A stretch of DNA of 64,000 nucleotides, taken from assembly GCA_003971905.1 (NCBI GenBank), contig RSEE01000008.1, positions 186,001-250,000 of the forward strand, in the 5' to 3' direction. Origin of the DNA: Moniliella sp. 'wahieum'. Its lineage: Eukaryota > Basidiomycota > Moniliellomycetes > Moniliellales > Moniliellaceae. The notes beneath the pieces are model-generated. The model saw only the letters and a list, made by a program, of their open reading frames with translations. It searched no databases and was not told the DNA's origin. Of the stretch, positions 44,450-55,804 are shown in pieces. The first letter of the stretch is position 1. Every line of letters starts with the position of its first letter. A program made the position numbers and the translations under genes.

Positions 44450-47037
44450 GCTCACTGCTTTACTACGTTGGTGCTTCCGTCCTACGTCGCGCCTACCCGT
44501 GGTTGCCGTGTAATCGCAAAGGATTATGGCCTTCATCTCTTTCTCATGTCTCATGGACCACACCCCTTTCGGAACGCACAGCTCTCGACCTCTTTTTTTT
44601 ATATATAGTCCTCCGGAATCCCGTAGGAGTGATCTTTTCCTCAATCCCGTATCACTCGAAAGATAATCATTCTGTGGTTCCATTACAACACAGTATAGTG
44701 CATACGCCATTGGCGTTCTGAAGCCAGAAGAGAAGAGGGCGCGCAGATTAGGCATGGCGAGAAAAGGCGAGTAGCTAACCCCCAAAAGCCTTAAAACACG
44801 TACTGAATATTGAATATATGGGAAAAGGGACAGAAAACAGAGAACGAGGATGGATCCAGCATAGGGCTGCGTATATAATACAGATCGTACGAGCGAAACA
44901 CTGTCGCCTGTGAGAGCGATCAAGTGCGGGAGCGTGAACGGGAACAAAATCGCATCGTACACCCCCTTTCTGGTAACATCACTAAAATACGCCCGTTGTG
45001 CAACAGACATTTTGCCATTCTCCACAACAGGCATCTCGATTTGGGGCGTTGGGTGTGATCCGGGGAATAGCAAACGGTGTTCTTGGCGAAATAGTTGGGT
45101 CCTCGATCTGTTGTTCCAAGATCGGAAGGGGGTGGCCGCTGCGCATATTATGGGTATCATATAGATGGATGCAGAGAGGGCGAGAAGAAAGGGTTCGCAC
45201 ACTGCAGGAGATCATTCAAGATCGATAGTCTATTGTGAAGTGATTCGAGAGAGGTTTTGATCTTCGTCAGTTGCGCTCGTGGTCTCTGCCCCCGTTGCCG
45301 CCGTAGGTTGTCGTGCTGTGTATGCGGCTATACACAGAGATCTGTGGGTATATCGGGATTAATTACACGTCAAGTATAGTATACCCGTCTCGTGTGATCG
45401 ATTCAGCAGCCTTCTCAGGGAACGATATCGCGATATGATATGTTGGTGGTAAGGTCATTCATGCCTCAAGCCGAGGAACGGTTGCACTTGGTGCAACCAA
45501 TACATCAGGTATTTGTTGACTCGATCCATCTCCTGTGCCATATAGGATCGGGACTGCGTGAAGAGAACGGGTTTGCTGAAACGCGTGTGCGAAATTGAAG
45601 AAACGGCTCTTCACTTGGTGGGCGCTGCACTTCAGGCTTCAGGAGCGCAGCATTTTCAGCGGGCTATCCAATTTCCAAGGCCATCCATTGGGAGACCTTT
45701 TCTGCGCATTCCATATATGATGCTCAGCCCATTGGCGTGATCAACCTTTACCACCGCTGTAGGGTACCATACAATACCAGCTTTACTTTTACTGGACTGT
45801 GTATATGTTGCTGGTTATCGATTTGAACCAGATTTGCGGGTAGCTGTGTTCGTCCTTAAGGACCTTTTAAGGGATTGAGCGTTACGCGCGCGCTACGCGT
45901 TAAGCCTCTAAGCGCTAAGCGCTCCGAGTATATATGCCGTTACATCAGAGTACGTACCTCTCGGGGGGATATATGTTGGACACTTCCGAGGCCCGTATGA
46001 CGTGTGGGGGATTCGTGTGGCATGTGGTGGGGAAATACCCAGGTACATGTAGTATTCCTACTGGCGGGTGGCTCAGGCTGAGCGCAACGCACATCGCGAG
46101 AAGCGCTGAAGCGCTGAAGCGCCGAACGTATGATCGAGATCTGAGATCTCAATGAGATCTCAGTCTGAGAGCCGAGAAGATCGGAACGGACGTGTCACGT
46201 GTAGCACCTGCCGCAGACGCGTGAACATTGAACGTTGAACTCAACGTTGAACGTTCAACAGTGAGTATGTTGAAGTTGTGGCGCTGAGGCGCTGAGGCGC
46301 TGAGTGTAACCGGTACCCGATAACCGCCTGAGATCATCGATCATCGATCAGAATACTGAGTCGAATAAATATGTATGCAAGCTAGAACCAAAGCCGATCC
46401 CGACGGGACCAGTGCAACACCTCTGCAAGTGCACGGGGTACTTTTGAAGCGGACCCCATTAAGCATGATGCATTACCGGATTATCGACTACCGGTTACTC
46501 CTTAGCTGTGTTGATGCAGTTGATGTCTCATCTCTATATATACAGCGTTTGGGTGTCCCATTAAATGCCCCACCTCTGGGGTTGATCGATTTCAACCCAA
46601 GTATAAACGCAAAAATGGAGAGAGGATTATTAGGCAAAAAGGATGGTAGACGTGAGAGAAGGTTGATGGATTGATGGATTGATGGACTGATCAGTGAGAA
46701 GCAGCGGACGAGGGAGAAAAGAACAAGGAAAAGCTCAAGACCTGGGGGGCTGTAGGCGGTAGGCGTAATAGTGGAGTGAGAGGTATTAACGTTTAACGTG
46801 GCCCTCTTCCATGGCAAGAACAAAATTGTGGAAGCGTAATGTAACGTTGGCAGCAACAGTAGTCGAGAGGCAAATCAGAATTAAGATGTCGGGTGGAGGA
46901 ATGCACAGAGCTCCACACGCGTGTTTCGGTAGAAAAGACGGATGCCGGTGCTTGTTTAAAATGGCAGCATGTGTAATGGAATCGTGATCTCATCCCCATG
47001 GTCCAGACAGAGGCTGAGACAACCACCATCCATCATC
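44450..47037. other. AT-richer gene-poor island
   Basis: Clearly more AT-rich than the surroundings. A 259-codon minus-strand open frame (44423–45202) begins with GTG, not ATG, and has no motif I recognise. GATC/ATCGAT-rich palindromes lie at 46140–46165 and 46328–46352, and an AACGTT inverted-repeat cluster at 46223–46259. No supportable gene. Confidence 0.5.
46223..46259. repeat. Cluster of GTTGAACGTTCAAC-type palindromes
   Basis: Overlapping inverted repeats built from AACGTTGAAC and its complement; a related cluster is at 27396–27438 and weaker ones at 13353–13387 and 25256–25268. Confidence 0.7.
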
Positions 47038-48345
47038 TTAGAAGTATGTGTTTGGAACAAAGAGAAAATCGGCAAGCATCATGTCGTCGTCCCAGCAACC
47101 AAAGAAATTTGACGTTGTGGAAAAAGGGAAGAAAGAAGGGAGGATTAGGATCAGTTAAAGGGGGCGACGGGTGCGTCGACTTCTTTATCGTTACTTGTAC
47201 CGGGAGGCACAGAGAAGAAATGAGGAGCGGGTCCATGTTGTGGGAACCAAGACGATGAGGAGAAAGTACCTCGTCATGAGGTAAAGCAGTGGCCATATTG
47301 GTCAATGGACTGACAAACACGGATGAAAGCGTACTGGCTGCCGTCCTCGAAGACAATGAGGAGGGGGAGTACTCCAATTCAGGCTCAGGTTTGGGAACGA
47401 TTCGTTGGGAAAAGTCAACAGGGTAGGATGGTTGATGGTCGAATCCCTCGCCCCAAATCTCTGGTGTCAAGGTCTGTCCCTCTGGAACTGACATCGGATT
47501 GCATCCACGCTTTTTCTCCACGCCATTGTTGCTCATGAGCCGAAGAGATGGGTCCCAGAACGATTGGCTTCGACCTCTGCGAATCGAGGCAAACGGTTCA
47601 TCATCAGCTCCCACCATTTTCTCCGTCCCGGCCGAGCCTAACGTAGCAGCGTCCGGGCCAAAAGAAGACGGCAGATCTTGGGAGGTGGGAAGGGGAATCG
47701 TCGAGCGCACATCAACAGGACTCTTGAGCGAAGGTGCCGAAACAATCCTACGAAGCAAATTGTTCTCTTGTTGCAAGCGGCCAACGAGAGAAGATAACGA
47801 CTGGTTCTGTGTCACCATCTCACTTTCTTTGATTTGAAGCGAGTCAACAAGAGTCTGGAGCTGGATAATCAGAAGCGAGGTAGGGTCAGTATCTTGTGGT
47901 TTATGATTAACTGGGGTTTACTGACCTCATTCAGGCGACTCTCCTTGCGTCGGCGAAGAGCACGTTGAGCATTACGGTTCTGTTCACGCCGGCGAGCCAT
48001 GCGTGCTTCGCGTGGGAGATGGGTAGAAGAGTATGGACGACCGGTGGCCTTGCTCACTTTTCCGGGCCTGGCCTTTGCCGACTGAGAGGAGGTGGAAGTG
48101 TCAGAGGGGCTTGCTGAGAGACGGGTATGGGTTTGTGCTTCTTGCTCCCAAGGTAGTGCCGTGAGGCTTGGCACGTCCGAAGGCATCGTTGTTGGCAGCA
48201 AGACATCGAGTGGTCCGTAGTTGCCGGGAAATGTTGATCGTGGGTCGTACGTGTTGGAGAGGAGAGGGAATACGGTGTTTTCCATGGCTTGTGTACCAGG
48301 TGCAGGTGTAGGCGTGCACACAGGGGGAGGAGCGTCGTTACTCAT
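47038..48345 (-). CDS. bZIP transcription factor (AP-1/Pap1-like basic region)
   Basis: DNA-binding dimeric regulator. The ATG at 48345 starts MSNDAPPPVCTPTP; the basic region REQNRNAQRALRRRKESRLNE (N-x-AQRA-x-RxRK) runs into the leucine zipper LQTLVDSLQIKESEM…LVGRLQQENNLLRRI, with heptad L/V spacing. An intron of 65 nt (47861–47925, GTCAGT…TCCAG) falls exactly between basic region and zipper. The N-A-x-x-A-Q-R basic core is that of fungal AP-1 factors such as Pap1/Yap1. The C-terminal half is acidic and Ser/Pro-rich (VPKPEPELEYSPSSLS), and after a one-base frame break in a T run near 47118 it ends SNFFGCWDDMMLADFLFVPN plus TYF before TAA. A clear C-terminal cysteine-rich redox domain is not seen. 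Targets unknown. Confidence 0.88.
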
Positions 48346-49562
48346 GGGGGCAGCTCGACAAAAAGAGGGGATAAAAGAGGTGGAGGAGAGCTAAAAGGCT
48401 GAGACGGAAGAGATGACGGACAATAGAGCGATGGAGGCAAGAGGCTGCGAGAAGAAAAGGCAGAAGCACGGGATACTGATGCGGCGAGGAAGGATGTTTT
48501 GAGAAGCAGGGTGTGGTGGTGCGGTCAGAGGGCAAATGGTGGGTGACGCAGTGCATGCTGGTGCTGAGGTTGGGCCCTGTTTAATTGGCAGTCGTTTATC
48601 GACAAAACACGCCGAGGATGCAATGATGGCCTTCAAGCTTCATGCACTTCATCATGCACGCCCAACTTAATTCTCAAAAGTGTACATACCAACAAAACCA
48701 CCGAGATCTTGCCGGAGCCGAACGCCCCCAAAACTCTGTTATACTATACCAGGCGAGTATTCACTTGTATAGCGTCTCTGGCTTCGTCTGTGCCACAACC
48801 TCTATTACCCACACGGAGTTGAGGAGATCTCAGGATCTCGGGTCTCACCAGAACACAAGGGCTTGTTGCCCCTGAGACTCCGAGGCTCTTGAACACAAAA
48901 AGCTCTTCAAAAGTCATCGAGCTAGCTTTCCCCGGACAGGGAGAGTTCCGATGGGGCCACAACGTACATTTCAAAATGCAAAATATGGCACCCTCTCCCC
49001 CGATCAGACCGATCAGCGTGCTTGGCTTTGGGGAGCAGTGCCACGTACACGTCCATGATATGGCTGGGGTACTAGAGATGTCTGCCACATGTCAGGAGTG
49101 ATTTGCCGTGCGCACGCCCACATCCAACACACAGGCTTTGTCGATGGTGCGCCCAGGCTGAGCGCTGAGCCGCTGAGCCAGTGCTGAGCTTCCGTACTTC
49201 GGCGCAGCGTCACGCGTCACGCTTCAAGCCATGTCCAATGTCCAACCCCATCGGTATCAGAACCCCCGAAACACCGACCGCATCGGGGGCCTGCAGCATT
49301 GGCACCCGGCGGCACCTACGCAGTGCGATTGTCACATGTCACCAGCACCACCTGGTGACCGGTGACTGGTCTGCGCTACTGCTCGGCCCAGCGCCCAGCT
49401 ACGCCCGCAGGGTCCCGTGTGGGATACGGACCCTCGCAACCTTAATCACCAGCGATCGGGGATTTTCGATGCCGTCCAGGTCTGCGCTTCGTAGGTCAGA
49501 TTCAGAGGGCAAGCAAGGTTGGTTCAGCTTAGCCGCCAGGCGCCCTGTACGCCAGCGCTCCC
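48346..49562. other. Intergenic region upstream of the bZIP gene
   Basis: bZIP promoter (C/T-rich on the minus strand) followed by mixed sequence. A partial AGGCTGAGCGCT motif lies at 49155–49166 and a CACGTACACGTCC stretch at 49040. No gene supported. Confidence 0.5.
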
Positions 49563-50093
49563 ATGTCCATGACCCTGCCCATTCCCATGCCCATTCCCAT
49601 GCCCCCGCACTTGATTAATGATTTGGTCCCCGCACGGTGGTTTGGGCTGCGTTCGGACGCAGCCACCGGAGGCCTGGTGGGGGCGGACGGCCATATCATG
49701 CGTCAGGTGGATGCGCAGACGGACGCACATCCGACCGTTCAAATCTGGACATTGTTATGGCAAGCCACCAGCCACCACAGAGCCCCCACCGACCGCAACG
49801 TCCAACCACTCCACCAGGTGCATCCTAACAGTAGTGTACTCCGCTTGCACCAACCCTATCGCTACTCCTCCCCCTGCGCGCATGCAAGCAGCCTCCGCTC
49901 TCCCTTGGTCCAATTCATCCCAGCCAGCACCCGGCCGGCCAGCGCGGCCAGCGATGACGACAGCGACGCAACGGATAAATACCAAGCTGCGTACCGGGCC
50001 ATGATTGCCATCTTCAACAAGCTTGCTGAGGAAGGCCAACAGCTGGGGTCCAGGGCATCGGGTCTACGTCTTGGGACTGGGAAGAATGCTTAG
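49563..50093 (+). CDS. Possible small hypothetical protein
   Basis: An uninterrupted 176-codon frame from ATG to TAG starting MSMTLPIPMPIPMPP. The N-terminal part is unremarkable; the C-terminal third (SAASDDDSDATDKYQAAYRA then MIAIFNKLAEEG) looks like an acidic linker and an amphipathic helix. No family recognised, no intron signals, and no supporting context, so it may be a chance frame in GC-rich DNA. The start lies in a CCCATTCCCATG repeat. Confidence 0.3.
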   Translation: MSMTLPIPMPIPMPPHLINDLVPARWFGLRSDAATGGLVGADGHIMRQVDAQTDAHPTVQIWTLLWQATSHHRAPTDRNVQPLHQVHPNSSVLRLHQPYRYSSPCAHASSLRSPLVQFIPASTRPASAASDDDSDATDKYQAAYRAMIAIFNKLAEEGQQLGSRASGLRLGTGKNA

Positions 50094-50980
50094 CGTATGT
50101 TGCGCTCCTCAGTGCAGAGATAACGTGGCAGTTAGTACGTCTCGGGTCTATTCGACTTGAACGCATATGCGCCCGAACGAAGTTCACTTGGCGTATCCAC
50201 TACAGACTGAGATAGTAAGATCCAAAAGAAATGCACTGTCCTCTCCGCCCACCAAATGCGCCCAAGAAAAAGATACCGGTACGGGACATGGGGAGCATCC
50301 TGCGTCCTGCGTCCTGCGTCATGTGGGAAAGCCGAGTGCGACTACCTGTCTCCACCCAAGAGGATCTGCGGAAGCGGCAGAAGGGTTATAGGTGAATCGT
50401 GATGCATCTTGTAAATGGTACTAAGACGAGCACAGATCATCGATCATCGATCATCGATCGTTTTGACGATCTCGATCACCTTCATCATGATCAGCGAGCG
50501 CTCAGCCTGAGCCCGCACGGTCCCCCCGGTTGCCCTGCAGGATGCTCTCCATCCACCGAGGGGCCATGTACCAGGCACTGGTGTGACATGTGATGACGCG
50601 AAGGCCGTTCCTACGTCCCATGTCGCGCGTCACGTCTAGCATACTCTGCCTGCCCCGCTTCAAGCTTCGCCTCGCCTCGAGAGCGCCGACGTGTGTGGTC
50701 TACGCAGCCCAAAACGGCGACTAGGGGGGAACTGCGATTGTGGGCGCGTATATGCTGGAGGCTTGGGATCGTATAGTTTACACGCACTAGCACAAAGAAG
50801 GGGGGAAGGGCACCCGGACAGGCACCCAGACACCCAGACAGATACCCAGGCACCCAGGCAGACAAGCAGATGGGCAGATGGGCAGACGGGCAGACAAGCA
50901 GACAGGCAAGCAAGCAAACAGGTAGGCAAACAGACAGACAGACAGATCCCAACACGCACGCTCAGCGCTTGCGGGGGCTT
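50094..50980. other. Intergenic region with ATCGATC and GCAGACAG repeats
   Basis: Contains GCGTCCT triplication (50300–50320), ATCATCGATCATCGATC repeats (50437–50460), another copy of AGCGCTCAGCCTGAGC (50497–50512) and a GACAGACAGGCA-type tract (50850–50946) at the 3' side of MED16. Confidence 0.55.
50850..50946. repeat. Imperfect GCAGACAG / CAGGCAAG tandem tract
   Basis: About 95 bases of short purine-rich tandem units adjoining the presumed 3' end of MED16. Confidence 0.8.
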
Positions 50981-53900
50981 TCATCGCGTACCGCGCCCCG
51001 CTCCCCGCCACCACGCACAGCCGGTGGCACACTGTGCTACAGCGCAAACCAGCGGCTGCCGCAGAGACACGAGGAAGCGAATCCGCCCTGGTGGAGGGAC
51101 GGGTGAGGCCGCCGCAGGCCGGGCAGATACCCAGCGCGTAACCAGTCTGCTTGGCTGGTGCTGGAGCTGGTGTGGGGGCAGAGAGGCCAAGTGGGAGCGG
51201 GGTGATGCCCACGGCTGCGGGGGTGGGTACCAGAGCATCCAGTCCGCCACCGGGTGTGGTAGGTGGAGAGCTGGGTGGGAGGAAGATGGGTAAACCGCTG
51301 GTGTAGCCGGAGCGAGCGGCAGACGTTCTTTGGTGAGCATGTCGCGTGGTGGGGGCGGTAGAGCGAGGTCAGCTACGCCACCGGCAAATAGTACCCCGTT
51401 GGAGCGGGACGGATCCACAGGCCGCATCCACTCTTCGTCCCAGTTAGTTTCCCCTGCCGCCTGGGGGGCCAGGAGGAGCGCCAGCCCGTCTTGGATGCAC
51501 CCGTTGTGTGCGTCTCCTAATGTGGCAAAAAGTTGGGCCAGGGCGGTGTCGCGAGACTGGGTGCCAGGGGGCCGTGGATCCCAGACGGGACCCTCGGCTG
51601 CGCCTACCGCCGCCTTGCGCGTCTCCAGTACCTTTGCCACAGCCGTCAGGTCAAGCACGCTATGGCGGGCTTGTTGCTGGAGCAAGTGCGAGACGACCTT
51701 GGCTTGATCCAGTAGACTCTGGCACAGCGGGTTCGAGCCACGGTACTTTGGTGATCGGTGTGACTGTCGAGGTTTGTTCCGTCGGATTGCGTTGCAGACT
51801 TACTTTTTGTCCTTGCGGTCCCGTAAATCCCGCCGCGCGGCTGCGCAGCGTAGTGGCAGCACATCAAGAAACTCCTGTGCGTGGGGCGGCGCATCGGGCT
51901 TCCCCCTTGCGAGCCACTGGTGAAATGCCAACACGTGTCGGACCGCGCGCAACCACAGATCGCACCCCGTGGGCCCTAGGAGGGAGCGCACCCACAACGA
52001 CGAAGCCTCCTCCTTCCATACCCGTTCTCCGGGCGCTGCACGCGCATCCTCATCAACCTCCACATGGAGCAGGGCGAGACGGAAGAGGAAACAAAGTTGT
52101 TCCCCGACCCACTCGGAAAAGCGGAGCAAGGTCCAGGCATGATCAATAACATAGTATCCATCGTTTTTTGCGCGCCGTCGCTTCGGCTGGGGAAAGGAGC
52201 TCAACGTTGGCGCGTGCCATCCTCTGAGATTGGTCAAAGAAGCGTACGATGGTGGCTAGCTCCAACAGTGTTCTCGCACCCCGGTGGCCCTGGGCTGCTT
52301 TGGTCAGGTCTCGCAACAGACTCGCGTCTTGGTACGATGCGCCTTGTCTCAACGGAAGGCGAGGGATGCCCCCCTTGAGCAGGTCCCGCAAACGGGATCC
52401 CATCGCTTGCTTGGTTCCGAGTCGGATCTGCTGAAGCACAAGCTTGCCGTGCGAGTCGATCTGGGCAAAGAACCCAAAGTCGCTCGAAAAGGCCGGCGCG
52501 CAATCGAGAGCGCCATGCACGTTCATCCGCATGGGAGAAGGGGAAGTTGAAGCTTCCTTGGCCACCTCCTGTAAGGGAGACCAGGGTAGAGATAGCCAGT
52601 CCTCACGTCCGAACCGCCCTTGGCCTCGGAGAGACCCACGAACAAATTCGACCGCATCGTGACAAAGCCCGATGGGGCGGGACGAATCGTGCGATGGCAT
52701 GGTCCAGCTCCTTGTCGGAGAGCACTGTGGTGACCCAATCAGTTTCCTCTGCCTCGGGCCGCCAGTCTGGGAAAATGGGGGGAAAGGGGAGCTTTTGTGT
52801 ATCTTGTGTTTCTTTCATCATGGGGCTGTGGTTCCCGAGGTGCTGAAACGCTTGTGACACCTCGTTTTGCGGTTGCACCGCCTTCAGCTCCCATGCGATC
52901 AGGCGGGTGCCCGATGGCGACAAGGCAGCTGCGGGCTCGTGTCTCGCTGAGGGGGCAGGATCGCCCAAGGGCGATCCATCTGGGGCGGGCGGAGCCACAG
53001 CAGGCGCAGTTCCCAACGCCACACACAGTGCCACGCCAGAGGAGATGTCGGAGGCAGATGCGTCTCTCGTCTCGGTTCTGGGCAAGTGGACGAGTTGGAC
53101 ATCTTGGATTCCTAGCAGGACGGACGAGTCGCTCACTGCATTCGGTTGCAGATGCGCTGGCGGGACGAGGGGCGAGGAGGAGGATTGGAGAGAATCGTTG
53201 CGCGAGTGAGGAGGGGTCTGACTGCGAGCCGCGATGGCAAAGGAGATGGGCCAGACGGGAGCAAGTGGACAGGTACGCATAATGTCGCCCTCTACACCCT
53301 CGAGAGACCAGGAGAGTTTCACCTCTGTCAACCAGATGGCCTCCTCCCATGGATCAACAGAATGAGACGGGTTCCGTTCCATGTCCCCATCAGCACTGCC
53401 TCGGCCGTCCAGCCCGAATGAGAAGTTGCCGTGCGCATCAAAAGCTATCGTCATCACAACGAACAGTTAGTACCAAAGGGAAGATCATGTCACGGTCAAC
53501 TTACAAGAAAGTCCCGATGTACCGGTAGGCGAGGAGCACAGTTCCCGTGTTTGCATTGCGACCAAGATCGAGTTGCTCTCCTTGATCAAGCCAATGCTCG
53601 ACCGCACCACCCCACGAGGCGCGCGCAACTCCGAATTGGCATTCACGTAGCTTCTTGGTCTAGATGGCAACGGCGAGTCGAACGGTTCCGATGCTTGGGA
53701 CGAGGCAAGGCATGCACCCAGTAAGCTAGCCTCGAGGATGGAGAACAAACGAGGGAGTGTCCCCTTTTCTGCCCATCGAGTCAGGCGATGGAACTGATAC
53801 ACCTTCCCCTGGGATCCAACCAAAATAAACGCCTCTTCTTCTCCCTTTTGTGCCCGCGGAAAGGGAACTGGGGCCCACGTACTGGCGTACGGGATGCCGG

Positions 53901-55196
53901 TGCCGATGAAAAGGGGTCCAGCATGGGCCGTCGGCCCAAACCAAGCCAGCACAACTCCACAGGTTCGTCCGACAATTGGTCCATCCCCTCATTGGGTTTG
54001 ACCAAGTTCTCGACCGCTGCGCGAACCGAGGCGCGATGCACATCTCCGCTGACCAAGGCCGAGCCGGCAAACAGTTCTCCAAATGTAGGATCCTGTGGCA
54101 GACCCGACGTTGAGGCAGAAGCGGTAGCCAAGCAAGACGTATTCGACACGAACTGCTGCACCAGCACCCAGTCGTTCAATGCCCCGGATTTGCCTCGAGA
54201 CCAAATGCAAAGACGCCCTAGCGGAATGTCGGTGCACGCATGGCCGGGCGGGAAGTAGGCGACTAAGGTGCCTCCCGAGGGCTGAAGGATACCAGCCGAG
54301 CTGCTGCCAAGGCCGATGAATCCAAAGCGGACGCCACATGATTGGTGGCTGCCTCGGGAGCAGTGGAAGGGAGGGCATGCGCGTCTTCGTTTGGAGGGTG
54401 GGGGAGAAGGTACTGCGTTGGTTCGAGTAGGTCCGAAAGGTGACCTCGCTGAGGGTCAAAGGGAAGTGGTACACCAGTTGGTCCATTTGTCATCCCCGAG
54501 GTGGTCGATGATGACGGGCCGCGGAGCAAAGAGGGGGGATAAAGTCGATGGGCGATAGACGGGTGTACTCGCGATCTTGGGGGGGATGCAGCCTGGTACT
54601 TGTGTACAGCCCCAGGCACGAGCGAGATGCAAGGCTGAGAAGAGCGTGAGGGGGTAGCGGCAGGAGTGTCGGCAAAGGCGATCAGGTCATCGCATGACCA
54701 ATCGACTGGGTGCTGAGTAGCCCCCAGAGCATCCGTTTGCTGATTCCTCGCTCGTCTTTCAAAGCAGCATCAGACGGTGCGGTCTGTACAGCGTCGGCGA
54801 GCTGCAGCCACGCACGGGCTCGGGTCCGGACGGGAGAGGATGGAGTGGACGAAGGCTTCAGGATAGAGGGGGGGAATGGTTGTCAGGGAGGGAGGATGGG
54901 GGATGCTGCGGCAGTGAGGGTTGCGGTGGTGGGCGAGCTAAAACAGAAGGGAGGGTGGGCGACGAAGCGTCGTGCACGGCCGGTGTGGTGGCAGCTGAAG
55001 CGATGCTTGTCGGTGCCGGCGGGGAGAGCACGGACGGGGAGGCGGCTGAGGGGGCAGGAACAGGGTGTGGGGCGGCAGGATGCGGGTAGGGGCCGCTGAG
55101 GCGCGGCTGCTTGGTGTGTGGGAAGGGCAGGGCATCAATGACAGCAAGGTCGTCCCACTTGCGCTTGGGGTGCGCAGCGACCGACGTGGGGGTCAT
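50981..55196 (-). CDS. MED16: Mediator complex subunit 16 (Med16/Sin4), probable
   Basis: Tail-module subunit linking activators to RNA polymerase II. Read on the minus strand from an ATG at 55196: MTPTSVAAHPKRKWDDLAVI, a Pro/Ala-rich leader, SKRMLWGLLSTQSIDWS then CDDLIAFAD. Beta-propeller-like segments follow (GRLCIWSRGKSGALNDW; KVYQFHRLTRW). Further on are WLTEVKLSWSLEGVEGD, the family-like GTRLIAWELKAVQPQNEVSQ and a helical part (RVWKEEASSLWVRSLLGPTG). Introns are likely at about 53463–53504 (short) and 51719–51805. The end has a Cys pair, ICPACGG, as in the zinc-like Med16 C-terminus. The last residues and stop are uncertain, and frames break at 52150, 52640, 53720, 53980, 54440 and elsewhere. 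The WELK block, the start and the C-terminal cysteines favour Med16; no catalytic motif confirms it. Confidence 0.65.
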
Positions 55197-55804
55197 TGTC
55201 GATCGGGAAGAAGGAGCAGGGGGGCAGGGGGCAGCGTGTCCACGAGAGTCAAGCGCAGCCCCTTGGAGTGGGCTGGGTGGGGGTGGGCGGCGGGGGTGGT
55301 TGGTGGCAAGTGCAGGCGGTGGTGGCGGTGGCGCAGGCGGTGGGGGCGGTGGGGCGGTGGTGGCGGTGGTGAGGAGGTGGTGAGGAGGCGGCGAGGGATC
55401 GACTTGTTCCGGCCGGCGTGGTCGGGGCGGGAGGGGCTGGCTGGGTTTGGGTGGTTTGGATTTGGATTTTGTTTTTGTTTTTGTTTTGATTTTGCTTTTG
55501 GCGGGCGGATGCGGGTTTGGTGCTGTGGATGCGCACGGCGTACGCGTCGACTGGGTGGGGCCGCCGACGCGAGCAAGACGCTGCCGACGCTCTTCTGCCC
55601 GCTGCTCTGCCTGCTCCGCCCCGCCGCCGCCTTCCCCCCGCCATGCCGGGCGCCCACACACCCACCCCCACATGGCCGGCCAGGCGCCGCTTCCCGCACG
55701 AACGCGTCTTGTCGACCAGCGCTGAGCCCCGCTATGGACGCTGTTCTGCTCATCACGCCCCCGCCCCCTCCCGCCCCCGGCGCGGGCCCCGCTGCCACAC
55801 CCGC
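55197..55804. promoter_or_regulatory. Shared divergent promoter of MED16 and APC4
   Basis: About 600 bases between divergent start codons. GGTGG-rich on the plus strand at 55260–55385 and with a TTTTTG/TTTTTG tract at 55455–55500. The long open frame across it on the plus strand is a shadow, not a gene. Confidence 0.5.

Noticed and set aside
44423-45202. 259-codon minus-strand frame
   Set aside because: Starts with GTG, has no motif and sits in AT-richer DNA; not enough to call a gene.
45440-45560. Short minus-strand peptide frame reading MDRVNKYLMYWLHQVQ
   Set aside because: Only 28 codons after a possible acceptor, with no upstream exon I can support and no family recognised.
51640-51760. 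tRNA-like GGTTCGAGCC box
   Set aside because: No matching acceptor or anticodon arms; it lies in a probable MED16 intron.
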